DNA from: Chloroflexota bacterium
GTDB lineage: Bacteria > Chloroflexota > Anaerolineae > Aggregatilineales > Phototrophicaceae
DNA length: 64,000 nucleotides
Assembly: GCA_026707745.1 (NCBI GenBank)
Contig: JAPOWG010000019.1
Location: forward strand, 27,464-91,463
Reading direction: 5' to 3'
The position numbers and the translations under genes are program-made. Under the pieces are notes generated by a model. The model saw only the letters and a program-made list of their open reading frames with translations. It did no database searches and was not told the DNA's origin. Shown here in pieces: positions 19,462 to 29,021 of this stretch. Position 1 is the first letter of the stretch. Every line of letters starts with the position of its first letter.

Positions 19462-21063
19462 TTACATGCCAACAGTTGCGGAATAGAAGTTGGGGACGAA
19501 GCCGCCGCCGAGGATCGTCACATTGTGCACGTCAGGCGTGCTGGCGTAGAGCACGACCGGGTCATTGAAATAGATCATGACAACCTCGTCCGCCAGCTTC
19601 CCCTGGATATCGGCATAAGCGGCGGCGCGCGCTTCCGAATCGCCGATGCCAACGGCGGCGTCGATCATGGCATCCATTTCGTCGTTCCGGTAATTGTTGC
19701 GGTTGGTACCGCCGCCGGCATTAGACGAATGATAGAGCGTACGGAATACGCCGTCAGGATCAGTCTGCGTATCCCACCATTGCTGGGTATTGTGCTCGCC
19801 CGCGCGGACAACGGTCAGATAAGCGGCAATATCCGCCAGGTTGATCTGGAAGTCGATGCCGATGGCGTTGAGATCTTCTTGCAGGAATTGCGCTGTCGCC
19901 GCGCTCAGCGGACGATCAGGCGACCAGTGTTCGATGGTGAGCTGCAGGCCATCGCGTTCACGGATACCGGTCTCGTCATTCATGACCCAGCCGGCTTCGT
20001 CCAGAATCGCGCCCGCGGCTTCGGGATCGTAGGGATTGACCTGACAGAAGACATCGGTCCAGCCGAACATCGACTTGGTCAGCGCGCTGCAAGCTCTGGA
20101 ACCCAGCCCGTCATAGACGATATCTTGCATGATGTCGATGTCAATGGCTTGGGCGATGGCCTTGCGAACTGCCAATTCGTCCGTGGGCGACTTGATCTGG
20201 TTGAACATGAAAGAATAGCCATGTCCGGCCTGATCGTACTGCGTCACATTGAAGTCGGGGCTTTCTTCCAACCGCGCGACATCGAGACCGGGGATATTGT
20301 CGATCATATCGACTTCGCCACTTTCCAGCGCGGCGATGCGCGTGCCGGGATCGGTCAGAATCTTGAAGACCAGCCGGTCGATATCCGCTGGTCCAGAGCG
20401 CCCGAAAACGGCTTCGTTGCCCCAGTTGTAGTCCGGATTTTTGACCATGACAACTTCGGAATCCGCCGTGTAGGACTCGAAAACGAAAGGTCCCGTGCCG
20501 ACAATGCCGGAAAAGCCCCAATCGGCGCCCAGCGCTTCAACCGCCGTCGGTGAAATGGGACCCAACTGCGGATGCGAAACGCCATCCAGAAATGCCGCAT
20601 TCGGCGACGAAAAACGCACGGCAATCGAATGCTCGCCGAGGGCCTCGGATTCGGCATAGGGACCGATGAAGCTGAAAGCCATCTGCGACTTGGTATCGGG
20701 ATCGACGATGCGATCGAAGGTGTATTTGACCGCTTCAGCATTGAATGGGGTGCCGTCGTGGAAACTTACGTCATCCCGCAATTCAAAGACGTACTCCGTC
20801 GCATCTTCGTTGACGGTCCAGCTGGTAGCGAGACCGGGATGAAAGACGCCGAGAGGCTGCTGCTTGACCAAGGTATCGAAGACATGCCCGACGATCACTT
20901 CCACGCTGGAGAAGGTGGTCGCTGTCGGGTCCAGCGTGTCGACGCCGCGGCTGATGCCAAAGGTCAAGGTCAGATCCTGTGCCGAAATCGGCGCGATCAG
21001 CGAGAAGAAAAGCAAAATGGCGAGAGCCAGAGTAAAGAGACGGGAAACTAAGGACTTGCACAT
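19462..21063 (-). CDS. ABC transporter substrate-binding protein, family 5 (dipeptide/nickel type)
   Basis: Signal peptide; VKYTFDRIVDPDTKSQMAFSFIGPYAESEALGEHSIAVRFSSPNAAFLD; IGTGPFVFESY-like segment. Confidence 0.9.
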   Translation of the reverse strand: MCKSLVSRLFTLALAILLFFSLIAPISAQDLTLTFGISRGVDTLDPTATTFSSVEVIVGHVFDTLVKQQPLGVFHPGLATSWTVNEDATEYVFELRDDVSFHDGTPFNAEAVKYTFDRIVDPDTKSQMAFSFIGPYAESEALGEHSIAVRFSSPNAAFLDGVSHPQLGPISPTAVEALGADWGFSGIVGTGPFVFESYTADSEVVMVKNPDYNWGNEAVFGRSGPADIDRLVFKILTDPGTRIAALESGEVDMIDNIPGLDVARLEESPDFNVTQYDQAGHGYSFMFNQIKSPTDELAVRKAIAQAIDIDIMQDIVYDGLGSRACSALTKSMFGWTDVFCQVNPYDPEAAGAILDEAGWVMNDETGIRERDGLQLTIEHWSPDRPLSAATAQFLQEDLNAIGIDFQINLADIAAYLTVVRAGEHNTQQWWDTQTDPDGVFRTLYHSSNAGGGTNRNNYRNDEMDAMIDAAVGIGDSEARAAAYADIQGKLADEVVMIYFNDPVVLYASTPDVHNVTILGGGFVPNFYSATVGM

Positions 21064-21182
21064 GAGGAACTCCTTCTAAGAAACTCTTTTGACGGGGAAT
21101 TGATTTGGCGCGGATGGCGCAGTCGCGGGACTGCGCATCGCAGACAAGGTCCCATCAGTTGGGAAATTGTCGACAATATACT

Positions 21183-22181
21183 ATGATAAAGAGTATAGAG
21201 TTCGAGCTTGGCCCTGTCAAGAAATCGCGGCGGAGGGCGAGGATGGCGAAGGTCCTGGAGCGGATGCGCTGGCGCGAGATTCCCATCGGTGTGACATCGG
21301 CTTTTGGCGCATCGCGTCTGCTGATGGGCGAAATCGGCAAGGGCGCGCCCGGGGTCTTGATCACAGCAGGCATCCACGGCGATGAGGGACCCTGGGGCGC
21401 CTGGGCGATCCAAAAGCTGCTGAGTAGCATCGACGAAAATGATCTGCGCGGATTCTTGCGCGTCGTGCCGATGGCGAATCCCTTGGCGATGGAGGCGGAC
21501 AAACGCAACGCGCCCGTCGATCAACTCGATCTCAACCGCGCCTTCCCCGGCGATGAAAGTGGCTCGTATACCGAGCGGATCGCCCATATCCTGGCGACAG
21601 CGGGACTTGAGGATATCGACGCTGTGATCGACTTGCACGGGGGCGGCAGTTGGTGCGTCAACGCCTTCGTTTTTGAAATGGACGGCGGGCGGGATCTCTC
21701 GCTCTGCTTTCCAGCGCCATTTATCGTCAAGGCGCCAGCGCGCGATGTCAGCTTAACCGGATATGCCCAAACGCGAGGCATGACCGTCACAGCAGTGGAG
21801 GTGGGCGGACGCGGTCCAGGCGAGCGACAATGGGCGGAGAGAATCACAGAGGGTTTATTGCGCGCCTTGCGCCTGATTGGCGTAGTCGATGCAGACCTTG
21901 CGCTGCCGCCGGTTGATCCGCCAATCGCAGTAAGCGGAACGACCGTTCTGCGGCCGGCGCAGGGCGGCATATTCGTTCCGGCGCTGGATGCCGCGCATAT
22001 CGGCGCCATTGTAGAGCGGGGCGCCTTGTTGGGACGCCTGCACCATCCAGCGACTTTTGCCGTGCTGGAAGAATTCCACGCACCCTTTCAAGAGACGGCG
22101 CTGTTGCTGTTGCGTCCCTTCGTCGCGCAAGTCGAAGCCGGCGCCATGACCTATGTCCTCGCTCAACCAGTCCGCGATTAG
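21183..22181 (+). CDS. succinylglutamate desuccinylase/aspartoacylase-family deacylase
   Basis: GVLITAGIHGDEGPWGAWAIQKLL; VVPMANPLAMEADKR; DLNRAFPGDESGSYTERIAH; DLHGGGSWC. Start could be 21243. Confidence 0.85.
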   Translation: MIKSIEFELGPVKKSRRRARMAKVLERMRWREIPIGVTSAFGASRLLMGEIGKGAPGVLITAGIHGDEGPWGAWAIQKLLSSIDENDLRGFLRVVPMANPLAMEADKRNAPVDQLDLNRAFPGDESGSYTERIAHILATAGLEDIDAVIDLHGGGSWCVNAFVFEMDGGRDLSLCFPAPFIVKAPARDVSLTGYAQTRGMTVTAVEVGGRGPGERQWAERITEGLLRALRLIGVVDADLALPPVDPPIAVSGTTVLRPAQGGIFVPALDAAHIGAIVERGALLGRLHHPATFAVLEEFHAPFQETALLLLRPFVAQVEAGAMTYVLAQPVRD

Positions 22182-22198
22182 TGAAGGGAATCACCCCC

Positions 22199-23356
22199 AT
22201 GCCCGACAAATTGCGAGTTGGCGTGATCGGCGCGGGTCGCTGGTCCAAAAGCGCCCATCTACCCGGCTTTCAGCGGTCGCCGCATTGCGATGTGGTCGCG
22301 ATCTGCGACTTGAACGAGGACTTGGCGAAAGACGCCGCGGCGCGCTTCAACATCGAGAGCGTCTACACGGACTACGAAAGGATGCTGTCGCGCGCGGATA
22401 TCGATGTCATCGACGTCTGCACGCGCGGCGGCATCGGTGACAAGAACAATCATGAACCGTTGGCCTTCGCGGCGCTGGAGGCCGGCATGCATTGCCTGTG
22501 CGAAAAGCCAGTGGCGCACGATTTCCGCAGCACCTGGCGCGCGCACGAGATGGCCGCATCCAAGGGGCTGAAGACCAAAGTCGGCTTGACCTTTCGTTAT
22601 GCGCCTTCCATGCAATATATGCGCGATCAGATCGCCGATGGCTTCGTCGGCGATCCCTTCATTTTCAACGGCTACGAACAGAATTCCCAGTTCATCAGCC
22701 CGACCGAACCGGTGACAAAGGTCGATCTGATCCCGGAAACGGAAAAAGAGGAGATCAAGGTCTCGTCGATCGAAGGTTATGGCGCGCCTATAATTGACCT
22801 CAGTCTATGGTTCATGGATAGCCCGCTCAAGAGCCTGGTGGGCTTGCTCTACAACTTCGTCCCCTACCGCACCATGCCGGGCGGTCAGCGCATCCGCACC
22901 AATATCGACGACGGCGATGTCTACATCGGCGAGTACAGCAAAGGCGGCTTCTGCACCATTCAATCCAGTTATGTGACGGTCAACAGCTATCCCGGGCTGG
23001 AAGCGCGCATGTACGGCTCAAAGGGGGCCTTATTGTGTCGTTTGGGCGCCGAACTGGAGAACCAAGAGCTGCTGCTCAAGTCGACCAGTCCCGACGCGCA
23101 TGAAGTCGAATATTCCGAGGTGACCATCCCCGACAGCTATTTCCCGCCGGGTTACAGCCCGGGCGAGCCCTGGCCGTCCATGTTTTATGCCAATTTAGTG
23201 CAGAACTTCATGGAAGAAATCATCAATGACACCGACGAGAATCAGGGGAATTTCGCGCAGAGCGCGCGCGTTCAAGAGATCATCAACGCGGTGGAGATTT
23301 CGCATCGGGAGCGGCGCTGGGTGGGTTTGCCGCTTCCGGCCGCCCCCATCCCCTAA
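22199..23356 (+). CDS. Gfo/Idh/MocA family oxidoreductase
   Basis: KLRVGVIGAGRWSKSAHLPGFQ; HCLCEKPVAHD. Confidence 0.92.
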   Translation: MPDKLRVGVIGAGRWSKSAHLPGFQRSPHCDVVAICDLNEDLAKDAAARFNIESVYTDYERMLSRADIDVIDVCTRGGIGDKNNHEPLAFAALEAGMHCLCEKPVAHDFRSTWRAHEMAASKGLKTKVGLTFRYAPSMQYMRDQIADGFVGDPFIFNGYEQNSQFISPTEPVTKVDLIPETEKEEIKVSSIEGYGAPIIDLSLWFMDSPLKSLVGLLYNFVPYRTMPGGQRIRTNIDDGDVYIGEYSKGGFCTIQSSYVTVNSYPGLEARMYGSKGALLCRLGAELENQELLLKSTSPDAHEVEYSEVTIPDSYFPPGYSPGEPWPSMFYANLVQNFMEEIINDTDENQGNFAQSARVQEIINAVEISHRERRWVGLPLPAAPIP

Positions 23357-23362
23357 GCCCTT

Positions 23363-23385
23363 CCCCCAAAATGAGGGAAGGGGAA
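23363..23385. terminator. Hairpin in convergent intergenic region
   Basis: CCTTCCCccaaaatgaGGGAAGG-type inverted repeat just after the TAA of the upstream gene. Confidence 0.45.
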
Positions 23386-23424
23386 ACTACAAGTCTCGGG
23401 ACCACTTAGATTCCGGCCGATCGA

Positions 23425-24774
23425 TTATTCCATCGAATCGACGGAAATGGTGACGCGGACCAGCGCGGCTACGGACGAGTAGGTGTAACCGTCGCCGCTG
23501 TCGGTGACTAGCTGAACCGGACCCATTTCATCGGCGCCGGTATTGGGCCCGGCTTGACGCGGCGCTTGGTCGGCGCCGACGCCCGGCTCCTGATTAACCT
23601 CGGTGCCTGCATCCCAGAGATCGATGTGACGGGTGACGCGGCCTTCGATGGGATGACCCATGTCATCGAAGAGCGCGATGCCGTCTTCGTCCGGTCCGAA
23701 GAAGAGATCGTTGGACTGCACGAACATGGTCGCGAAGGACAGACGGTCGCCCGCTGAGGCCCCGAAGCTGAAGCTATAGCTGCCGCCGGGGAAGGCCGGT
23801 CCGGGACCGTCCGCGCCATCGGGCACGGCCTGTACGCCGTGACGGATATCCCTGAGCGCATCGGCCAAGGCGGCCGGATCCCCATCTTCCGCCAGGGCTT
23901 CCAAGCCCTGGCCGCGATCGGCTTCACCTGTCGTGAAGAAGACGCCGACGCCCATCATGTCTTCGTGGATAGACCAGACGACCGGCGCTAGCGGCGTAGC
24001 GAAATCGCCGCCGCCCATGACCTCCGCCAAGGTGGCTGGATTGCCGTCTTCCGCCAAGGCTTCCAGACCATAGCCGAAGTCGGGATGGCCCGATGTGAAG
24101 AGCGCGCCGCTCATCATCATATCGTCATCCATCATCATGTCGCGCGATTCCACTAGCCAGACGATAGGCGTGATAGGCGAGGGGAACATGGAATCGCCCG
24201 AGACGTTCTCGACGCGCACGGTGAATTGGCCCATTTCGCCCGCGTGCAGCGAAACGGAGATGATATCGGACGCGGCCGGGTAGGCGAGACCGTCATCCAG
24301 GTCGCTGACCAACTGCACGACGCCCATTTCATCAGCGCCGGTATTCGGACCAGCTTGACGCGGGGCTTGTTCGTCGCCCTCGCCGATGGGCTGATTGACC
24401 TCGGTGCCGGCATCCCATAGCTCGACATGTTCCGTCACATCGCCGCTGATGGGTTTGCCATCAGCGCCAAAGAGGGCGATACCGGCTTCGTCCGGCGCGA
24501 AGAACAGGTCGTTCGATTGCGCCAGCATGGTGGCGAAGGTCAAGGTATCGCCGACCTCGGCCTGGATGACAAATTCGTAAGCGCCGCCGGGCAGCGCCGG
24601 TCCTGCGCTATCACCGCCGACGGGAACCGCCGCCACTCCGGTGTTATCGAACAAGCCGATGCCGGAGACATTTTCGATGGTGACAGTGAAGGTCGCGCCG
24701 TCGTGATGATCCGCCAGGACGCCGCCGCTGATGACCAACAGCAGAGCCAGGATAAAACTTGCTTTCAGTCGCAT
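23425..24774 (-). CDS. exported spondin-domain protein with internal duplication
   Basis: Signal peptide; TVTIENVSG/TVRVENVSG motifs; two ~115-aa modules sharing PGG.Y.F...GD.L.FATM..QSNDLFF.PDE.GIALF...WDAGTEVNQ....DQAPRQAGPNTGADEMG.VQLV. Confidence 0.8.
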   Translation of the reverse strand: MRLKASFILALLLVISGGVLADHHDGATFTVTIENVSGIGLFDNTGVAAVPVGGDSAGPALPGGAYEFVIQAEVGDTLTFATMLAQSNDLFFAPDEAGIALFGADGKPISGDVTEHVELWDAGTEVNQPIGEGDEQAPRQAGPNTGADEMGVVQLVSDLDDGLAYPAASDIISVSLHAGEMGQFTVRVENVSGDSMFPSPITPIVWLVESRDMMMDDDMMMSGALFTSGHPDFGYGLEALAEDGNPATLAEVMGGGDFATPLAPVVWSIHEDMMGVGVFFTTGEADRGQGLEALAEDGDPAALADALRDIRHGVQAVPDGADGPGPAFPGGSYSFSFGASAGDRLSFATMFVQSNDLFFGPDEDGIALFDDMGHPIEGRVTRHIDLWDAGTEVNQEPGVGADQAPRQAGPNTGADEMGPVQLVTDSGDGYTYSSVAALVRVTISVDSME

Positions 24775-25119
24775 TTGTGCGCTCCTTTGTGAATAGATTG
24801 GACAGCGAATGCTGCAGTTTCACTGTAAAGGGCGTATGTTGCAGGGGGCTTAGGGGAATATTACAGGTGGATTACAGGGAGTCGTGGTTCAGTCTCCGTC
24901 GAGCCATGCTGGCTCGCCACAAACTCGTTTGCGATCCAAAGCGATGCGCTGTCGCCGAGAACTCTGTCCAGAGGCCACATAACAAACATCGTCTCGTACT
25001 AACGGTTTGTTTTATATGTATAATCAGACCTACATTAATACTGATGACAGGCGATTCCCGTGTTAGCATTGCCGCTCGTTCACTGGTGTATGTTGACTGG
25101 ACTTCAAGCATAGGCGCTG

Positions 25120-26436
25120 ATGCTACGATTACTGAGCGCTTGCGGATTGATAATTGCGTTTTCAATCGTTGTGGTATTGGGCGCGACCGCGTACATATTC
25201 TACTCCAGCGCTCCCGACAAGCGTTCAGAGACTATTGTGTCTATGATTACCGCTATTGAAACTCGGCTGGGTGAAATCAAAAACAGCCTTGAAGCTCAGC
25301 GCGAGGCAAAAACACGGATCAGCACTGAAACACCGATTCCACCCAGCGCAATGCCACCGTCTGCCCAGATTTTTGCAACGTCAACAGCCATAAGACCGAC
25401 AGATACGTCGATTCCGCCGACATTCACACCCGTTCCGTCAAGCGATACGCCGATTCCACCGACAGCGACCGCTATCCCATCTTCGTCGACTCCCGTACCA
25501 ACGACCGACACGCACATCCCGTCAACTGTGACGCCAGCACCTCGAACTGCAACATCAGTCCCGGCAACGAAGACGCCGGTACCGCCATCAGCCACGCCGA
25601 TTACCCCTACAGAAACCAGAATCCCACCTACAGCTACCTCGATTCCTACTGCCACGAAGCCCTATTCAATAACAATGTTTTCCTCTCCGTTGAAGAAATA
25701 CGTGCGCGGCATAGTGAATCTGCGGCGAGGACCCGGCACGTCATATGACAAGATTGGTTCGGTAAATGCGGGTACACATATAGACGTAATTGGGCAAAGC
25801 GGGGATTGGTACGTTCTAATGCATAACCATACGGAAGCCTTTATCGCGGGTTGGCTGACATATGAAATACCAACGTCGACGCCTACACAGATGCCGACTG
25901 CCACACGTGTCCCGCCGACCGCAACTTCAATTCCACCGACGGCGCCCGCTTACAGCGTCAACCTCTACTCGTCGCCTCGAACTCGCTACACGCATGGGGC
26001 TGTGAATCTACGAAAGGGCCCCGGCACTTCATATGAGTTGATAGGATCAGTAGCTGTTAATACAGCCTTGCAGGTCGTCGGCAAGAGCGGCGACTGGTAT
26101 CTGATTCGTCATAAGGGCAGAGAGGTCTTTATCGCCGGTTGGCTTACACACAGCTCGCAACTTGTGCAACCAAGTGGGCAACAGACCACTAGAAGTTCAT
26201 CGCAGCCCGCGGTCAGCCAGCCGTCAGCAGCCGCACAGGCCCCGGCACAGCAAGCACAGCAACCGGCGCAGCCACAGTCACCGGCTCAACCGGCATTCTC
26301 ATGCAATTGCAGCAAGACTTGCAGCGCAATGTCCTCTTGTCAGGAAGCATACTTTCAGCTCAACAATTGCGGCTGCCGGCGACGCGACAATGACGGCGAT
26401 GGCGTTCCCTGCGAAACTATCTGCCCGGGTGGATAG
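25120..26436 (+). CDS. secreted protein: Thr/Pro-rich linker, two SH3b domains, C-terminal Excalibur calcium-binding domain
   Basis: N-term TM; ~110 aa TP-rich repeats; VNLRRGPGTSYDKIGSV...AFIAGWLTY and VNLRKGPGTSYELIGSV...VFIAGWLTH; DNDGDGVPCETIC at C-term. Confidence 0.85.
   Translation: MLRLLSACGLIIAFSIVVVLGATAYIFYSSAPDKRSETIVSMITAIETRLGEIKNSLEAQREAKTRISTETPIPPSAMPPSAQIFATSTAIRPTDTSIPPTFTPVPSSDTPIPPTATAIPSSSTPVPTTDTHIPSTVTPAPRTATSVPATKTPVPPSATPITPTETRIPPTATSIPTATKPYSITMFSSPLKKYVRGIVNLRRGPGTSYDKIGSVNAGTHIDVIGQSGDWYVLMHNHTEAFIAGWLTYEIPTSTPTQMPTATRVPPTATSIPPTAPAYSVNLYSSPRTRYTHGAVNLRKGPGTSYELIGSVAVNTALQVVGKSGDWYLIRHKGREVFIAGWLTHSSQLVQPSGQQTTRSSSQPAVSQPSAAAQAPAQQAQQPAQPQSPAQPAFSCNCSKTCSAMSSCQEAYFQLNNCGCRRRDNDGDGVPCETICPGG
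25330..25660 (+). repeat. Degenerate repeat encoding PIPPT.TP.P-like motifs
   Basis: Recurrent IPPT/VPPS/TATS units in the translated linker. Confidence 0.8.
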
Positions 26437-26522
26437 CAGGAATCTCAATTGGAGAACTACTCAAATAGTGCGCCAACTAATAGCTCTGTGCGATGTGGCT
26501 GGCTTGGAGGCTTTACCCGGGG

Positions 26523-27428
26523 TTACTGCGCCACAGTGCGCCGAATTTCGACTGGCTCCACTCCCTCCGCCTCCAACCTGGACACCAACATCTCATAAGC
26601 CCCGTCCCACAGATCCGCCGCCAGCCAGCGCCGCCCCAGCCGCTCGGCCGCCACGACCGTGGTGCCGCTGCCGCAGAAGGGATCGAGTACGATATCGCCT
26701 TCGGCGCTCGAGGCCCGGATGATGCGCTCGTAGAGCGCCAGCGGCTTCTGCGTGGGGTAACCGGTCGCTTCCGCCTGGTTGCCGCGCAGAGCCGGGATAT
26801 CCCAGACATCGCGCATGGCAGTCATGCGATAGACGCCGTTCTCGTCTTCGTCGAGCGAGATATTGGAAAAGCCGTATTTGTGCGACAGGTAGGATTTCTC
26901 TTGCTGCGGATGAAATATGTATTTGTCCGACTTGCTGTAGAAGAGAATGCTGTCGTGCTTGCGGCCGAACCAGCGCTTGCTGAGGCCGCCAGTTTTATAG
27001 TACCAGACGATTTCGTTGCGGAAGTTTTCCGCGCCGAAGATGGCGTCCAGCGCCAGCTTGACATAGGCGCCGGCGCTATGGTCGATGTGCAGGTAGAGGC
27101 TGCCGTCGCCGCGCAAGACACGATGCATTTCCAGCAGGCGAATGCCCAGCCAGCACAGATAAGCGCTCATGCTCTCACCGGCGGTCTGTCGAGCCGTTTC
27201 GATCAGGGACCAGAGGGCGGGGCAAACAGCTTTGATGTCGTCGATCCATTCAGCGCGCGCGTCACCGTCCCAGGACCAGCGATCGCGGAAGGCAGCACCG
27301 AAGTCGCGGTCTTTGTTGAAGGGCGGGTCCGTCGCGATGAGGTGGATGGATTGCTCGGCGATGGCTCGCAGGAAGGGCAGGTTGTCACCTTGGAAAACAC
27401 TGCGATCGGTCAGGTTGAGTCGGGTCAT
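26523..27428 (-). CDS. site-specific DNA-methyltransferase
   Basis: LIATDPPFNKDRDFG (DPPF motif); DIVLDPFCGSGTTVVAAERLGRRWLAADL; start overlaps preceding stop as ATGA. Confidence 0.9.
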   Translation of the reverse strand: MTRLNLTDRSVFQGDNLPFLRAIAEQSIHLIATDPPFNKDRDFGAAFRDRWSWDGDARAEWIDDIKAVCPALWSLIETARQTAGESMSAYLCWLGIRLLEMHRVLRGDGSLYLHIDHSAGAYVKLALDAIFGAENFRNEIVWYYKTGGLSKRWFGRKHDSILFYSKSDKYIFHPQQEKSYLSHKYGFSNISLDEDENGVYRMTAMRDVWDIPALRGNQAEATGYPTQKPLALYERIIRASSAEGDIVLDPFCGSGTTVVAAERLGRRWLAADLWDGAYEMLVSRLEAEGVEPVEIRRTVAQ

Positions 27429-28528
27429 GGCCGCCAAATCGTCGCTTCGATGAAGCGTTCGCCGTCGCCATCGGGGCGGTCATTGATATAGTAGGCGGCG
27501 ACCACTGTCCCGTCCGCCAGCACCACCGCTCGCACGTAGCCCATGTCGCTGTTGGCGCCGCCGCCCCGCAAGACAATCTCTTCACTCCAGGTCGCCCCTT
27601 CATCCGCGCTAAGGCGGGCGCAGATCTTGTAGGGACCGTCGCGGTCGCCGTACATCAGCAGCAAGCGGCCGTCGGCCAAGTGTTTCAAGCAGGGCGGATT
27701 GCCAGCATGGCCCGGCTGGCGAAAGGCGACGGGGCGATTCAGGAAGCGCCATGAGCGCCCGGCGTCGTCGGAGGCGTAGAGATCGATCCAGCTATATCCG
27801 CGGGCTCCCTTACGACAGCGGAGCGCGCACAAGAGACGACCGTCGGACAACTGGAGCGATACGGGCATCGTGGCGAAATCGCCCGCTTCCAGCGGTTCCT
27901 CGCCCACCTCGGACAGCAATTCGAAGCTCATGCCGCCGTCCTCCGTCCGGACGCAGATGGTCTTGCCTTCCTCGCCATCGCCTTTGTTGGCGCTCAGGAA
28001 AAACAGCGCCCGGTGCTCGCTTTGAATCAGATAATCGGTGCGAGCGGCGATGCCCGCCGTGCCAAACATCGGCAGGCGGTAGGGACCCTGCCAGCTGCGA
28101 CAGCGATCCGCCGACAGGTAAAAGAAAGAAAAGACGCCGGGCGCCAGACCGGTGCGCGCCACCATCAAGGCAAAATCGGGCTGCCCAAAACGCAGCGGCT
28201 GGGCGGGCAGGGCGGCGGTCCCCGCGTTCATGACCTCTGCCAGGCGCAAACCCTCATCCATGTGCTCATCGGCCGACAAGCCCCGCCCGTCCGGGCGCAT
28301 GCCATTAAAATCCTCCAGCGCCCAGCTTGCGCCGCCATCGCTGCTGCGCGCTTGCATATTGACGAAGGGCAAGCGCCTGTCGCGGGCATGGCCGCGCTCG
28401 ACGGTCTTGTGATAACCGAGGGTGAAGCCGACGACGATCTCGTCGCCCCATGCCCACATACCATAGTTGGCGGGCCAGCCGGCGAAGCGCCCCGGCTCGC
28501 GATAGACCGTGACTTGTTCAGGCATCAT
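27425..28528 (-). CDS. BNR/Asp-box sialidase-like family protein
   Basis: SSDGGASWALEDF, RTEDGGMSFELL, ASDDAGRSWRFLNRP Asp-box-like motifs. Confidence 0.8.
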   Translation of the reverse strand: MMPEQVTVYREPGRFAGWPANYGMWAWGDEIVVGFTLGYHKTVERGHARDRRLPFVNMQARSSDGGASWALEDFNGMRPDGRGLSADEHMDEGLRLAEVMNAGTAALPAQPLRFGQPDFALMVARTGLAPGVFSFFYLSADRCRSWQGPYRLPMFGTAGIAARTDYLIQSEHRALFFLSANKGDGEEGKTICVRTEDGGMSFELLSEVGEEPLEAGDFATMPVSLQLSDGRLLCALRCRKGARGYSWIDLYASDDAGRSWRFLNRPVAFRQPGHAGNPPCLKHLADGRLLLMYGDRDGPYKICARLSADEGATWSEEIVLRGGGANSDMGYVRAVVLADGTVVAAYYINDRPDGDGERFIEATIWRP

Positions 28529-28998
28529 GCCTCCAAATGGCAGGTCATCTGCCGGATTTCGCCCAGGTGATAGGCGCTGTGGGCGATGATGCCCAGCATT
28601 GAGGACAATTCGGTGATGCCGCCCCAGCTCTCGGCCTCGTCAAGATGACCCTTGATACGCTCATAGGTACTTCGCAGGTCCGCCAGCATGGCCTCCCACT
28701 CGGCTTCTGTGACCCCGCTGACGGTCCCCCAGATTTCTTCCCAGTCCACGTAGCTGAGGTCGCGGCCGAACATGCGATCTTCCAACACGCGCAAGTAATA
28801 CGTCACATGCGCGACATGGGCGGCGATGGTGGCGCAGTCGCCCATCGGCTGCGACGCTCCCGCCGCGCTGATGTCGGCCAGCGTCTCGAAGAGCGACGTG
28901 CCCTTGTCGAGGTAAGCGCCGCGCACGCTTTCGAAGGTTTCCACCAGCAGGAATTGGAATCCGCGCGCGACTTCCGTGATGGGGATTTGCTTGGGCAT
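28525..28998 (-). CDS. DinB-family protein
   Basis: FETLADISAAGASQPMGDCATIAAHVAHVTYYLRVLEDRM...IIAHSAYHLGEIRQ four-helix DinB-like pattern. Confidence 0.75.
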   Translation of the reverse strand: MPKQIPITEVARGFQFLLVETFESVRGAYLDKGTSLFETLADISAAGASQPMGDCATIAAHVAHVTYYLRVLEDRMFGRDLSYVDWEEIWGTVSGVTEAEWEAMLADLRSTYERIKGHLDEAESWGGITELSSMLGIIAHSAYHLGEIRQMTCHLEA

Positions 28999-29021
28999 GG
29001 GTGGCTCCTGACTCGTTGTGA

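Noticed and set aside
19525-20553. 342-aa plus-strand ORF
   Set aside because: Antisense shadow of the family-5 SBP gene.
25330-25660. Possible CRISPR-like periodic repeat
   Set aside because: Periodicity reflects a degenerate coding Thr/Pro linker, not identical repeats with unique spacers.
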